A DNA stretch of 64,000 nt from NCBI GenBank assembly GCA_964410285.1, contig CAYPFR010000002.1, positions 221,909 to 285,908 on the forward strand, read 5' to 3'. The notes under the pieces are model-generated. The model was not told where the DNA came from and did not search any database. It was given only the letters and a program-made list of their open reading frames with translations. The DNA is from Fretibacter sp964410285 (lineage in GTDB: Bacteria > Pseudomonadota > Alphaproteobacteria > Caulobacterales > Maricaulaceae). Positions 34,949-43,968 of the stretch are shown one piece after another (the first letter of the stretch is position 1; each line of letters opens with the position of its first letter). The position numbers and the translations under genes are program-made.

Positions 34949-35061
34949 AAGGGTCCCTTCTCGGCCTTGGCCGCCTCAGAAAATCACTAATTTTATATGT
35001 CTGTGTATATAAGGGGCTTTGGCGGATTTGCAACGCGGAACTGGGCTTTCTCGCGCGCAAT

Positions 35062-35085
35062 AAAAAACCCCGCCGAGAGGCAGGG
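35062..35085 (-). terminator. Rho-independent terminator of the LysM gene
   Basis: CCCCGCC (35068-35074) pairs with GGCAGGG (35079-35085), including one G-T pair. Read on the minus strand the hairpin is followed by six U (the A run at 35062-35067). It lies 33 bases beyond the LysM-gene stop, so yajC probably has its own promoter. Confidence 0.85.
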
Positions 35086-35117
35086 CTAGTTAGTGTTTCA
35101 AAGGTGAATTTTAGAGC

Positions 35118-36092
35118 TTATCGCAGACAGTGTCCGCCCGGCAATGTAAGGCGCTGTCCGGGCTGCAATGTTTGCGGGTCAATATTGCCGTTGACGCTGC
35201 GTATATCTGCAACGCTCACGCAGGCGCGCTGCGAAATCGAATAGAGCGTATCTTTGGGTAAGACAGCATAGATGCTGGAGCTCGGAATGGGCTCAACATT
35301 TCTAACTAATGTCGGGCGAGATCCGCTCTGCACCGGTTCTTGCGCAATCACAGAAGACACGGTCGTCACGGGCGCTGTATATTGCTGATAGGGCTGAACA
35401 TTCACAACGCGGCTAGCGCTAGGGACAATCAGCGTTTGCCCGAGGCCAATCGTATTATCTGTTAGACCATTTGCTGTTTTGATCGCCGTGACAGAGGTCC
35501 CGTTGCGCTTCGCAATATTATATAAGGTATCGCCTTTCACCACATAGTGGCGAGTGGATTGCGATGTTTCAAAGCTGCGATTCGGCGCTTCGTAGGTTAC
35601 GCGAGGTGCGGAAACATAGGTGGTTGAGCCTTGGTCAGAGCTGTATCCGGATTGAAATTCAGGCGTAGAGAAATCTGTCCCAAGTGGATATGTTTTAGCC
35701 ATAGGATATTGGAGCGGCGCGCTCGTGACCGGCTCTGTGACGACATTATAGGCCGAACCGGCTTGCGAGTAACTTTCGCGGCTCGACGCGGTGCCCGCGT
35801 CGTAAATGTCAATCTGATAACCAAGGGTATCACTGTTCTGGCTCGTGGCAGCCTCATAGGAAACGCCGGTATAGTTGCTGCTATGTCCCTGATAGGCGCG
35901 CACGCGCTCCGCTTCAGCAAGCAAAGCTGCATATTCTTCGGGGCTAACATCGCCTTCACGGATATATTGAGCGCGAACGATTTCAGTTTCCGCCGCCGGG
36001 ACGGCTTCAGTGACCGTCATGACCTGCGCAGAAGCGCCAAAAGACATGGACAAAACCAGAGCGCTGCCCGCTAAAATTCTCAGATGTGCCAT
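35118..36092 (-). CDS. secreted protein with two LysM domains
   Basis: A 324-residue exported protein (ATG at 36092 with a strong GGAGG; the longer frame to 36128 is not favoured). It has a signal peptide ending FGASAQ, a low-complexity Ser/Tyr/Thr-rich middle, and two LysM motifs: YVVKGDTLYNIAKRNGTS (about residues 185-230) and YAVLPKDTLYSISQRACV (about 275-318). LysM binds peptidoglycan. In the same position between pcm and yajC, many alphaproteobacteria have an NlpD-like protein with an M23 peptidase domain; none is present here. The upstream region holds three CtrA-like boxes. Confidence 0.85.
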   Translation of the reverse strand: MAHLRILAGSALVLSMSFGASAQVMTVTEAVPAAETEIVRAQYIREGDVSPEEYAALLAEAERVRAYQGHSSNYTGVSYEAATSQNSDTLGYQIDIYDAGTASSRESYSQAGSAYNVVTEPVTSAPLQYPMAKTYPLGTDFSTPEFQSGYSSDQGSTTYVSAPRVTYEAPNRSFETSQSTRHYVVKGDTLYNIAKRNGTSVTAIKTANGLTDNTIGLGQTLIVPSASRVVNVQPYQQYTAPVTTVSSVIAQEPVQSGSRPTLVRNVEPIPSSSIYAVLPKDTLYSISQRACVSVADIRSVNGNIDPQTLQPGQRLTLPGGHCLR

Positions 36093-36145
36093 GGTGTTTC
36101 CTCCGCATGGTCTATGATATATGGACACATAATGAAGGAACAGAG

Positions 36146-36172
36146 TTAATTTTACGTTAGTGAGACGTTAAC
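36146..36172 (-). promoter_or_regulatory. three 11-bp-spaced YTAAC boxes upstream of the LysM gene
   Basis: On the minus strand GTTAAC, CTAAC and TTAAC follow each other with an exact 11-base period (TTA cores at 36168, 36157 and 36146), i.e. TTAA-N7-CTAA-N7-TTAA. CtrA of Alphaproteobacteria binds TTAA-N7-TTAA, so two overlapping near-consensus sites are present. They lie 54-80 bases upstream of the LysM start. Confidence 0.5.
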
Positions 36173-36177
36173 ATCTG

Positions 36178-36801
36178 TTAGAGGATTTTGCTTTTTCCGG
36201 CCTCTATCATTGGCAAAGACATAGGCATAATCTGCCGCTCCTCTGTGCGCACGCGGGCCTTGGTCGCGATTGTGAATTGCCCATCACAGGCCGCCGCAAT
36301 CCGCCCGCCGGGCGCGAGCTGCTTTAAAAGGCTATCTGGCATGGCCCGCACGCCGCAGGTGAGCAAAATACGGTCAAAAGGCGCTTGCCCGGGCCAGCCA
36401 TAACGCCCATCGCCGTGACGGCTGACGACATTGACAATCCCTAGCGCTTCGAATTGTGCTTCCGCCCCTTTGAGCAGCCCATGGTAACGCTCGACGGTGT
36501 AAACGCGGCGACAAATTTGGGAAAGGACCGCGGCGTGGTAGCCGCTGCCCGTGCCGATCTCGAGGAGTTTGTGATCTGGTTCAAGTTCCAGCATTTGAGA
36601 CATGATCGCAATATCATAGGGCGAGGACATCTCTTGCCCGCAGGCAATTGGCAAGGTCATGGGCAAATAGGCAGACGCCAAATGCTCCCGCGAGAGAAAG
36701 TTCTTACGCGGCACAAGCTCCATGGCCCGCAAAACATTGTTGTCTGAGATGCCGCGTCCACGCAGCCTCATCAACATATCAATACGTTCAGGATCGAACA
36801 T
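36178..36801 (-). CDS. pcm: protein-L-isoaspartate O-methyltransferase
   Basis: S-adenosylmethionine-dependent enzyme that repairs isoaspartyl residues in aged proteins. The 207-residue product has LPIACGQEMSSPYDIAIM (substrate and active-site region), the SAM-binding LEIGTGSGYHAAVLSQ, and the later PFDRILLTCGVRAMP. Length is typical. It starts 30 bases after surE, and both genes are placed with serS in the usual surE-pcm stationary-phase/stress arrangement. Confidence 0.95.
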   Translation of the reverse strand: MFDPERIDMLMRLRGRGISDNNVLRAMELVPRKNFLSREHLASAYLPMTLPIACGQEMSSPYDIAIMSQMLELEPDHKLLEIGTGSGYHAAVLSQICRRVYTVERYHGLLKGAEAQFEALGIVNVVSRHGDGRYGWPGQAPFDRILLTCGVRAMPDSLLKQLAPGGRIAAACDGQFTIATKARVRTEERQIMPMSLPMIEAGKSKIL

Positions 36802-36831
36802 CGCCAGCCCAGCCGTTAAAAAGACTTGCTC

Positions 36832-37602
36832 TTAGGTGATTTGCCCTAATTGTCGAGAGAGCGCGTCCAAGGTTTCTTGATGGGTCAGATCAACATGCAG
36901 CGGCGTGACAGAGATATAGCCGTCATAGATCGCCCGCAAATCTGTGCCTGCCGGCGGGTTGGATTTTCGCGCGCCGTAAGTCAGCCAAAAATAGCTCCCC
37001 CCGCGCGGATGTGTCCGCTTGTCCACGCCCGTCATTTGGAAATCACGATGGCCTTGGCGCGTGATCTGAACGCCCTTCACCCCGTCAATTGGCGTATCTG
37101 GAAAGTTCACGGAAAGCACCACATCTTTCGGCCAGCCCGCCGCCAAAAGCTGCTCTATGAGCTTGGGCGCATGGGCTTCTGCGGTATCCCACGGCAAGCT
37201 GCGCGCGCCCTGAAATCCGCGCGCAAGCGAGAGCGCAATGGAGGGCACCCCCATTTGCATCCCTTGCAGCGCGCCCGCAATCGTCCCGCTAAAGGTGACG
37301 TCTTCAGCGAGATTTTGCCCGCGGTTCACCCCCGAGAGCACCAAATCAGGCGCGCCATCGGTCAGCACGTCTTTAAGGGCGACGATCACGCTATCTGTCG
37401 GCGTTCCCGTTACGGCGTAGACCCGCGATTCCAGTTTTCGGCACATGACGGGGTTGTGCAAAGACACCCCGCGAGAGGCCGCCGATTGCTCTGTGTCGGG
37501 GGCCACGACCCAGACATCATCTGATAATTTCGCCGCAATTTTGCGCAGTACAGACATGCCTTCGGCGCGCACGCCGTCGTCATTGGTCAAAAGGATACGC
37601 AC
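36832..37602 (-). CDS. surE: 5'/3'-nucleotidase SurE
   Basis: Metal-dependent phosphatase acting on nucleoside monophosphates. The 256-residue protein opens with RILLTNDDGVRAEGM, whose Asp pair binds metal. SAASRGVSL and the LVLSGVNRGQNLAEDV segment follow, each with conserved active-site residues. The start is a GTG directly after the serS stop (TAGGTG), implying translational coupling. Length is normal. Confidence 0.96.
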   Translation of the reverse strand: MRILLTNDDGVRAEGMSVLRKIAAKLSDDVWVVAPDTEQSAASRGVSLHNPVMCRKLESRVYAVTGTPTDSVIVALKDVLTDGAPDLVLSGVNRGQNLAEDVTFSGTIAGALQGMQMGVPSIALSLARGFQGARSLPWDTAEAHAPKLIEQLLAAGWPKDVVLSVNFPDTPIDGVKGVQITRQGHRDFQMTGVDKRTHPRGGSYFWLTYGARKSNPPAGTDLRAIYDGYISVTPLHVDLTHQETLDALSRQLGQIT

Positions 37603-38943
37603 CTACGAAATCACCGTTTTCCCGCCCATATAGGGGACAAGCGCTTCTGGCACGGTGATGCTGCCATCGGCATTTTGGTAATTCTCTAGCACCGCCACAA
37701 GCGTGCGCCCGACCGCAAGGCCGGAGCCATTCAGCGTATGCACAAAACGGTTATCCTTGGGCGCATGTTTATAACGGGCGTTCATGCGGCGGGCTTGGAA
37801 ATCCCCGCAATTGGAAACAGAGCTAATCTCGCGGTAGGTCTCTTGGCTTGGCAGCCAAACCTCAATATCGAATGTGCGCCGCGCGCCAAACCCAAGATCC
37901 CCCGTGCATAGCTCAACCACGCGGTAAGGCAGATCAAGGCGCTTAAGCACTTCCTCCGCACAGCCCAGCATACGCAGATGCTCCGCTTCGCTGTCTTCGG
38001 GTTTTGTAATGCTGACCAATTCCACTTTGTTAAATTGATGTTGGCGGATCATGCCTTTTGTGTCGCGCCCCGCGCTCCCCGCCTCCCGGCGAAAACAGGG
38101 GGTATGGGCGGCGAAACGACGAGGTAAATAATCCGCATCAATGATAGTTTCCCGAACAATATTCGTTAGCGCGACTTCGGCTGTCGGTAGAAGCCACATG
38201 CTTTTATCCCGTATGGCCGCCGCCATAGCCTCAACAGAGCCGGACTCTCTTTCCATTTCGTTGAGGTTGAAATCGGCGATACGATATTGGTCATCTTCAA
38301 ATTTAGGTAACTGCGCGGTTCCAAACATGGTGTGCGTATGCACCAAAAACGGCGGCGTTGTCTCCTGATAGCCATGTTCCTCCGTCTGCAAATCGAGCAT
38401 GAAAGCCGCCAGCGCGCGGTCCAGCCGTGACAGCATCCCGCTGAGCACCACAAAGCGGCTCCCGCTCATTTTGGCGGCCGTTTCAAAATCCATCATCCCG
38501 AGTGCTTCGCCGAGGTCGGCATGGTCTTTGACCTCAAAATCAAAACTTTTGGGCGTACCGACTTTGCGAAGCTCGACATTTCCCGCCTCATCTTCCCCTT
38601 CGGGCACATCGGCGAACGGCACATTGGGGATAGAAGAGAGCAGGGATTTCAGCTCTGCCTTCTCGCTATCGAGCTGAACCCCCATAGCGGCGATCACGTT
38701 TTTCGCGCCGGCAACTTCTGCCTTAAGGCGCTCGGCTTCATCTTTATCGCCTTTGGCCATGGCTTGGCCGATTTGCTTGGAGGCTTTATTGCGCGCGGCT
38801 TCTGCCTCTTGCACAACTTGACCCGCCTTGCGGATAAGCGCGTCTTTATCGATGATCGCTTTGGATTGCGGCGCAAGGCCGCGCTTGGCCCACAGCCGGT
38901 CAAATGCATCCGGATTTTCGCGTATGGCTTTAATGTCAAACAT
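37603..38943 (-). CDS. serS: seryl-tRNA synthetase
   Basis: Charges tRNA-Ser with serine. The 446-residue enzyme starts MFDIKAIRENPDAFDRL, followed by the coiled-coil tRNA-binding arm (about residues 30-110, Lys/Glu/Ala-rich). The class II catalytic core then carries motif 2 (PCFRREAGSAGRDTKGMIRQHQ, described here by its ends PCFRREAG and IRQHQF) and motif 3 (NGSGLAVGRTLVAVLEN). The start at 38943 has a clear AAAGAGA site. An in-frame extension to 39108 would overlap tatC and lacks homology. Confidence 0.97.
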   Translation of the reverse strand: MFDIKAIRENPDAFDRLWAKRGLAPQSKAIIDKDALIRKAGQVVQEAEAARNKASKQIGQAMAKGDKDEAERLKAEVAGAKNVIAAMGVQLDSEKAELKSLLSSIPNVPFADVPEGEDEAGNVELRKVGTPKSFDFEVKDHADLGEALGMMDFETAAKMSGSRFVVLSGMLSRLDRALAAFMLDLQTEEHGYQETTPPFLVHTHTMFGTAQLPKFEDDQYRIADFNLNEMERESGSVEAMAAAIRDKSMWLLPTAEVALTNIVRETIIDADYLPRRFAAHTPCFRREAGSAGRDTKGMIRQHQFNKVELVSITKPEDSEAEHLRMLGCAEEVLKRLDLPYRVVELCTGDLGFGARRTFDIEVWLPSQETYREISSVSNCGDFQARRMNARYKHAPKDNRFVHTLNGSGLAVGRTLVAVLENYQNADGSITVPEALVPYMGGKTVIS

Positions 38944-38998
38944 GGCAGATCTCTTTAATTTGGCCCGTCTTAGCGGGGGCAGCGCAGCGGGTAAAGTC

Positions 38999-39838
38999 TT
39001 AAGCGCTGGCCTTTGTTTCCACTGGAGCGTCTTGATCTTTTTGCTCGACAATCCGAACGCAAATAATCGAAATTTCATAAAGCAAGTAAATCGCGCTGCC
39101 GAGGACAATTTGCGTGATCGGATCAGGCGGCGTCACAAAGGCAGCAAAGGCGGCAATCCCGACCACGGCATAGCGCCGGCCCTTTTTGAGCGCCGCGGAG
39201 CCAATGATCCCTGCTCGCCCCAAAAGCGAAAGAATAACAGGCAATTGAAAGGACAGTCCAAAGGCAAGGAACAGCGTCATGGCAAGCTTGAGGTAATCGC
39301 TGATCTTTGTCAGAAGCGCGATCTCCCCCCCGCCCGAAAGCCCTTGTTGCTGGCTTAAGGCAAATTCCATAACATACGGGAAAACAAAGAAAAATACGAG
39401 CGCAGCACCTAAAAGAAACAGAATTGGGGACAAAATGAGATAGGGCAGAAACGCGCCTTTCTCATTTTTATACAGCCCCGGCGCGACAAAGCGGTATAGC
39501 TGATAGGCGATGACAGGAAAGGCCAAGAGCACACCCCCAAAAAGCGCCAGTTTCAATTTTACGAAAAACGTCTCTAGCGGATGGGTTGCAATAATATCCA
39601 AATCCATGAGCGGCAGGCCCCTCGCCTCCATTTTCACATTAAACCGCTCAACCGCCAGCGCAAAAGGCCAGACCAGCGCATCAAGAATTTGGCGCAAGAA
39701 AGGTATGCAAATCACCGCGCCCGCAACTAATGCGAAAACCGATTTCATAAGCCGCGCGCGCAGCTCTATCAAATGCTCCATTAAGGGGGCTTTACTTTCG
39801 TCAACTTCGCTGGATTCAATAGCGGGCGTTTTAGTCAT
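38999..39838 (-). CDS. tatC: Sec-independent protein translocase subunit TatC
   Basis: Receptor of twin-arginine signal peptides. The 279-residue protein has six membrane helices and the family segments LMEHLIELRARLMKS, PLETFFVKLKLALFGG and RRYAVVGIAAFAAFVTPPDPITQ. Its start overlaps the tatB stop as TAATG, so TatB and TatC are translationally coupled. A charged linker of about 20 residues precedes the first helix. Confidence 0.97.
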   Translation of the reverse strand: MTKTPAIESSEVDESKAPLMEHLIELRARLMKSVFALVAGAVICIPFLRQILDALVWPFALAVERFNVKMEARGLPLMDLDIIATHPLETFFVKLKLALFGGVLLAFPVIAYQLYRFVAPGLYKNEKGAFLPYLILSPILFLLGAALVFFFVFPYVMEFALSQQQGLSGGGEIALLTKISDYLKLAMTLFLAFGLSFQLPVILSLLGRAGIIGSAALKKGRRYAVVGIAAFAAFVTPPDPITQIVLGSAIYLLYEISIICVRIVEQKDQDAPVETKASA

Positions 39839-40179
39839 TATCCCGCATCCTCGGGCTTTATCGCAGGATCCGTTTTGGGGCTTGCGTAATCGACGGCATC
39901 GCGGACTTCCATTTCAATCTCGCGCATTTCATTTGAAAGATCATCATCAGTGAGCTTGCCCATATCTTTGAGCGCCTGAATTTCCTTGCGCAGCTCGGCC
40001 ATTTCCGTTTCGGCTTCCATGTCCGCAAAGGCATCTTTGAACTCTTGGCCCATGCCGCGAATTTTCGCCATCATGCCGCCAATTTTGCGCATTAAAACCG
40101 GTAAGTCTTTGGGCCCGACAACAATGATTGCCAGCAAGGCTAGCACCATCATTTCTGCAAATCCAATTTGAGGTATCAT
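39838..40179 (-). CDS. tatB: Sec-independent protein translocase subunit TatB
   Basis: A 113-residue single-pass subunit: an N-terminal membrane helix (about residues 5-22) with the conserved IGFAEMMVLALLAIIVVGPKDLP hinge (given by its ends IGFAEM and GPKDLP). An amphipathic helix and a charged, acidic C-terminal region follow. It hands substrates from TatC to TatA. Start and stop fit tatA upstream and tatC downstream. Confidence 0.95.
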   Translation of the reverse strand: MIPQIGFAEMMVLALLAIIVVGPKDLPVLMRKIGGMMAKIRGMGQEFKDAFADMEAETEMAELRKEIQALKDMGKLTDDDLSNEMREIEMEVRDAVDYASPKTDPAIKPEDAG

Positions 40180-40205
40180 GAGAGAGCGCCTTTAGCGCGG
40201 GTCAG

Positions 40206-40415
40206 CTAGGATTTTTTATCATCTTTGCGCGGGGTGACATCCAAGGCTTCGTCCGCTGCATCTTTGGCGTCTTTGACCTCATCTTTCAGGCCCTTTTTGA
40301 AAGAGGTAATCCCCTTACCCATATCACCCATGATAGAGCTAATCTTGCCTTTTCCGCCAAAGAGCAGCACGACAAGTGCGAGAACGAGAAGAATTTGCCA
40401 AGGGCCAAGTGCCAT
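40206..40415 (-). CDS. tatA: Sec-independent protein translocase subunit TatA
   Basis: A 69-residue pore subunit: N-terminal helix, the FGGKGKISSIMGDMGKGITSFKKGL amphipathic segment (given by its ends FGGKGK and FKKGL), and an acidic/basic mixed tail. It is the first of tatA-tatB-tatC and starts 93 bases after scpB. Confidence 0.93.
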   Translation of the reverse strand: MALGPWQILLVLALVVLLFGGKGKISSIMGDMGKGITSFKKGLKDEVKDAKDAADEALDVTPRKDDKKS

Positions 40416-40508
40416 GATGATTTCCTTTGATTAGGCCCGCAGTCTAGCCCGCCGCGCCGCTATGTTCAAGCGGCCATGTTCGGCTTTCGCTGCGCAGAAT
40501 TAGCCTGA

Positions 40509-41273
40509 CTAATCCTCATCCTCGCCGATGAAGTCTTCGAAAAATTCGGCCTGTTCGTCCTCATCCTCCTCAAGCGGGTCTTCGTCAATACGCAAATCAT
40601 CCATCATCATTGGCGTTGGCATTTCAAAGTCTTTTGGAAGACGCGGGTCCAGCAGTCCGGCAGCCTTCAAATCCTCACGTCCGGGAAGATCGCTAATGTT
40701 TTCAAGATTGAAATGGGCGAGGAAATCCTCTGTCGTGCCGTAAGTAACCGGCCGGCCCGGCGTGCGGCGGCGGCCACGCAGACGCACCCACCCAAGCTCC
40801 ATTAGCACATCAATCGTGCCCTTGGACACTGCGACGCCGCGCACATCCTCAATCTCGGCACGGGTCACGGGCTGATGGTAGGCGATAATCGCCAAGGTCT
40901 CCAGCGCCGCGCGCGAGAGTTTACGCGGCGCTTCTTTGACATCAACTAAATGACCTGCCAGATCGGGCGCTGTTTGAAACCGCCAGCGTCCCGCAACTGT
41001 CACAAGATTAATGCCCCGCCCCGCATAATCCCGCGCCAAACGCGCCAGAAGCGCTGAAATATCGACATCCTCCGCCATACGCTCACGCAGGGTTTCAATA
41101 TCAATTGGTTCAGATGCCGCAAATAAAAGCGCCTCAAGCAGGCGCAGGTCTTTATCCACCGCCGCAGCCTCCCCGTCACCGCTTGCGCGAAGTCGCTCGG
41201 TGAGGTCGACAACTCCCTTTTCAATTCCGGCCGAGGCTAGCTCTACGCGGTCAGGCTTCTTTGGCTCAGTCAT
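40509..41273 (-). CDS. scpB: segregation and condensation protein B
   Basis: Kleisin-interacting subunit of the SMC-ScpAB condensin. It is about 254 residues from the ATG at 41273, with two winged-helix domains (LLFAASEPIDIETLRERM; LETLAIIAYHQPVTRAEIEDVRG, given by their key parts) and a C-terminal acidic tail of about 40 residues. It overlaps scpA by 8 bases. A start at 41330 is possible but would give an unconserved, very basic N-terminus. Confidence 0.93.
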   Translation of the reverse strand: MTEPKKPDRVELASAGIEKGVVDLTERLRASGDGEAAAVDKDLRLLEALLFAASEPIDIETLRERMAEDVDISALLARLARDYAGRGINLVTVAGRWRFQTAPDLAGHLVDVKEAPRKLSRAALETLAIIAYHQPVTRAEIEDVRGVAVSKGTIDVLMELGWVRLRGRRRTPGRPVTYGTTEDFLAHFNLENISDLPGREDLKAAGLLDPRLPKDFEMPTPMMMDDLRIDEDPLEEDEDEQAEFFEDFIGEDED

Positions 41274-42153
41274 TCGTCTGGCTCCCCTCTTTTTGACCAG
41301 TTTCCGGCGCTTCGCGCTCGGAGGCTTCACTCTCAGGCATATTTAAACGCTCCGCCGCCCGCACATAAATCGGGGCAAATGTACCCGTTTGACGGATTTC
41401 CATCTGCCCCTCTTTGGTCAGCTCAAGCCCTGCCAAAAGTGAACTTGCCTTCACGGAGGCGGCGGGCAAGCCGTCTTTTAGCTCGCTTGCCTCAGGGAGC
41501 AACGCATCAAATGATGTCCAGCTATCACTACCTTCGATCCCCACAGATGCCAGCGCGCGGCGCAGCCTTGTGCGCGCATCATCAAGGGAAAGCACATTCG
41601 GCATCGGTAATTTATGGTTTCGGATCGCCGCCTTTGACCGGCTTTGGCCATAAGCCTGCAAAATATCAAAAAGCTCAGCACTATAAAGCGGCGTTGTGCG
41701 CGAGCGTAGCCCCTCGGGCATGCCTCTGATCTGGGTCGCAATCCCCGTGATCGGCAAACGAAACAACGCGTCGGCAGCGCGCCGCATGGCCTCAAGGCGC
41801 TGCAAACGAAACGCTAGATGAGCGGCAAGCTCGTCCTCTTCGGGTAGCTGTTCTTCTGCCCCCTCTTTGGGCAAAATCAGGCGGGACTTGAGATAGGCGA
41901 GCCATGACGCCATCACAAGGTAATCTGCCGCCAGCTCTATGCGCAAATCCTCTGCGGCCTTAATGAAAGCGAGATATTGCTCGGCGAGAGCGAGAATGGA
42001 AATTCGTGCCAGATCGACTTTTTGCTTACGCGCAAGTTCAAGTAAAAGATGCAATGGTCCTTCATAACCATCAATATCAAGAAATAGTCCTTCGCCTATA
42101 TCCGCCGCATCATCTGCCGCCTCGAATTTTACGTCTTCAGCAAAGTCTTCCAT
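41266..42153 (-). CDS. scpA: segregation and condensation protein A
   Basis: Kleisin of the SMC complex, 295 residues. The N-terminal kleisin motif GYEGPLHLLLELARKQKVDL, the central LVMASWLAYLKSRLILP, and a C-terminal winged helix are visible. Its start touches the nagZ stop by one base (TAATG), and its end overlaps scpB. Confidence 0.93.
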   Translation of the reverse strand: MEDFAEDVKFEAADDAADIGEGLFLDIDGYEGPLHLLLELARKQKVDLARISILALAEQYLAFIKAAEDLRIELAADYLVMASWLAYLKSRLILPKEGAEEQLPEEDELAAHLAFRLQRLEAMRRAADALFRLPITGIATQIRGMPEGLRSRTTPLYSAELFDILQAYGQSRSKAAIRNHKLPMPNVLSLDDARTRLRRALASVGIEGSDSWTSFDALLPEASELKDGLPAASVKASSLLAGLELTKEGQMEIRQTGTFAPIYVRAAERLNMPESEASEREAPETGQKEGSQTND

Positions 42154-43187
42154 TACGCCACCAACCGCGTCGCCAAAAGCGCGTCATATTCCTCGCGGGC
42201 CGCCTGCCGATTCAAGCGCTTAATTTTTACCGCGCATTGATCGGCGATAAAGGCCCGCCCAGCCGCAGCGCCGCTAAGGGTTTTGGCGCCTTTAGCAACC
42301 TTGACCATATCCGCCAGCTTGCCAGAACACTGCAATGCAATATCACAGCCGGCGGCTAAGGACTGTTCGGTCAGCGCTGCCAAATCACCCGACAGTTTCC
42401 CCCTATGCAGCGCCTTCATGTCCAAATCATCAGACATCAGCAGCCCCTCAAAGCCAATGTCTTCGCGGATAAGCCGGGTCAGCGCCTTTTTTGATGTGGT
42501 CACGGGGCGGTGTTGATCCGCGCAATCAAAAACAGCATGCGCAGTCATGGCCATGGGCGCGTCACTCAGAGCGGCAAAGGGGATGAAATCAGAGGTCCGA
42601 AGCTGCACCGCTTTGGCAGTTATTTTCGGCAAGGCTTTATGACTATCAACATTGGCGCGGCCATGACCTGGAATATGTTTGATAACAGGCGCTATGCCCC
42701 CGCTCATAAGACCAGCCATGGCGGCATGGGCCATCGCCGTGATTGCGCCTGTGTCGTCCCCCAATGCGCGATCAGAGATAATCGGGTCGGCGCCCTCCAC
42801 AGGCAAATCAAGCACTGGCGTGCAATTGGCCGTGATCCCCAAGGCACGAAGATCATCAGCAATTAGGCGGTGATGCAGATAACACGCCCGAAGCCCTGCG
42901 CGCCGATCAAGCGCATAAACATGAGCCAACACTTGCCCCGCCGGATAATCCGGCCAATGCGGCGGACGCAGCCTACGCACGCGGCCGCCCTCTTGGTCGA
43001 TAAAAATAAGCGCGTCACGCCCAACACATCCACGCAGTTCCGCGCAGAGCGCGCGGAGTTGGTCCGGCGTTTCTATATTTCTGGAAAATAAGATAAAGCC
43101 CCATGGCCGCGCATCGCGGAAAAAGAGCTTTTCACTTGCCGTAAGACGGGGGCCAGACAGGCCAAATATGGTCGCAAGTTCCCCCAA
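42153..43187 (-). CDS. nagZ: beta-N-acetylhexosaminidase (NagZ type)
   Basis: Glycoside hydrolase family 3 enzyme that removes N-acetylglucosamine from muropeptides during cell-wall recycling. The 344-residue protein shows FIDQEGGRVRRLRPP, IKHIPGHGRANVDSH (catalytic His in the PGHG loop) and the nucleophile segment LLMSDDLDMKAL. No ATG is available in frame: the start is TTG at 43187, 7 bases after the SPOR-gene stop and preceded by AGGTGA. An in-frame stop lies just upstream, so the TTG is the only sensible start. Confidence 0.94.
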   Translation of the reverse strand: MGELATIFGLSGPRLTASEKLFFRDARPWGFILFSRNIETPDQLRALCAELRGCVGRDALIFIDQEGGRVRRLRPPHWPDYPAGQVLAHVYALDRRAGLRACYLHHRLIADDLRALGITANCTPVLDLPVEGADPIISDRALGDDTGAITAMAHAAMAGLMSGGIAPVIKHIPGHGRANVDSHKALPKITAKAVQLRTSDFIPFAALSDAPMAMTAHAVFDCADQHRPVTTSKKALTRLIREDIGFEGLLMSDDLDMKALHRGKLSGDLAALTEQSLAAGCDIALQCSGKLADMVKVAKGAKTLSGAAAGRAFIADQCAVKIKRLNRQAAREEYDALLATRLVA

Positions 43188-43194
43188 ATGTCAC

Positions 43195-43968
43195 CTACCG
43201 CTTGGTCACAAGACAAGCTTGGTCCCGCGCCTTTAGCTGGTCACAAAGCCGCTTGGCCGAGGCCTTATCGGAAAGACCGGCAATCCGCAGGCGGTAGTAA
43301 ATTCCCTTATCGCCAAGGTCGACGTTCACAATATCAGAATAAAGACCCGACACAAAAAGATCAGAATGATTGCTGGACACATTAGCCCATATATCTTCGG
43401 CCGCCCCGCGTGAACGGACAGAGGCGATTTGCACGACGCTTGTCCCGGAACCTGTCGTAACAGGAGCGGAAGCTTGGGGGCGTGCGGCGGGCTTTGGTGC
43501 CGGCTTCGTGATGACAGGGGCTACCGCAACAGGCTTTGGACTATCCATTTTCGGCGTGACCGCCTTGGGAGCCTGAACTTGGATATTGGCCGTCTTGGGC
43601 ATTTCAATCGGCACCTCCGACCCCGGCGTAGCGACGACGTCTTCCTCAACGGCCTTTCCTGCCATGACATCATAAACAGATTTGTCCTGATCTGGCGTCT
43701 GCGCGCCGCCCGGGTTTTCCGGTTCGACTTTAAAGGGCTGGTTATCCGCCTTAATTCGCGGCGTCGCGTCTCGGTCACGCGTTCCGGGTTGATATGTCAA
43801 AAACAAAACCGTTGCGATCACAAGCAGGGCGATAATAGCGCCTAGAAGAATGTAAAGTCCGCGCCGACCGTTTTGCTCACGCACATCAAAAGGGATGAGC
43901 GGGTCTGTCTCCCCGGAGACCGGCTCGAAACCAGCGGCGTTGGTATTATGTGTATCTGGCTGAATCAT
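43195..43968 (-). CDS. SPOR-domain membrane protein
   Basis: A 257-residue protein: a cytoplasmic N-terminus, one membrane helix (about residues 35-55, LLGAIIALLVIATVLFLTY by its core LLGAIIALLVIATV), a Pro/Ala/Lys-rich periplasmic linker, and a C-terminal SPOR domain (about 175-257). SPOR domains bind septal, stem-peptide-free peptidoglycan. Its start has an AGGACAG site. In relatives argS often lies between dgt and this gene; it is absent here. Confidence 0.85.
   Translation of the reverse strand: MIQPDTHNTNAAGFEPVSGETDPLIPFDVREQNGRRGLYILLGAIIALLVIATVLFLTYQPGTRDRDATPRIKADNQPFKVEPENPGGAQTPDQDKSVYDVMAGKAVEEDVVATPGSEVPIEMPKTANIQVQAPKAVTPKMDSPKPVAVAPVITKPAPKPAARPQASAPVTTGSGTSVVQIASVRSRGAAEDIWANVSSNHSDLFVSGLYSDIVNVDLGDKGIYYRLRIAGLSDKASAKRLCDQLKARDQACLVTKR

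Noticed and set aside
38944..39108. 55-residue N-terminal extension of seryl-tRNA synthetase
   Set aside because: It runs into tatC and has no homology; the conserved start is at 38943 with a good ribosome-binding site.
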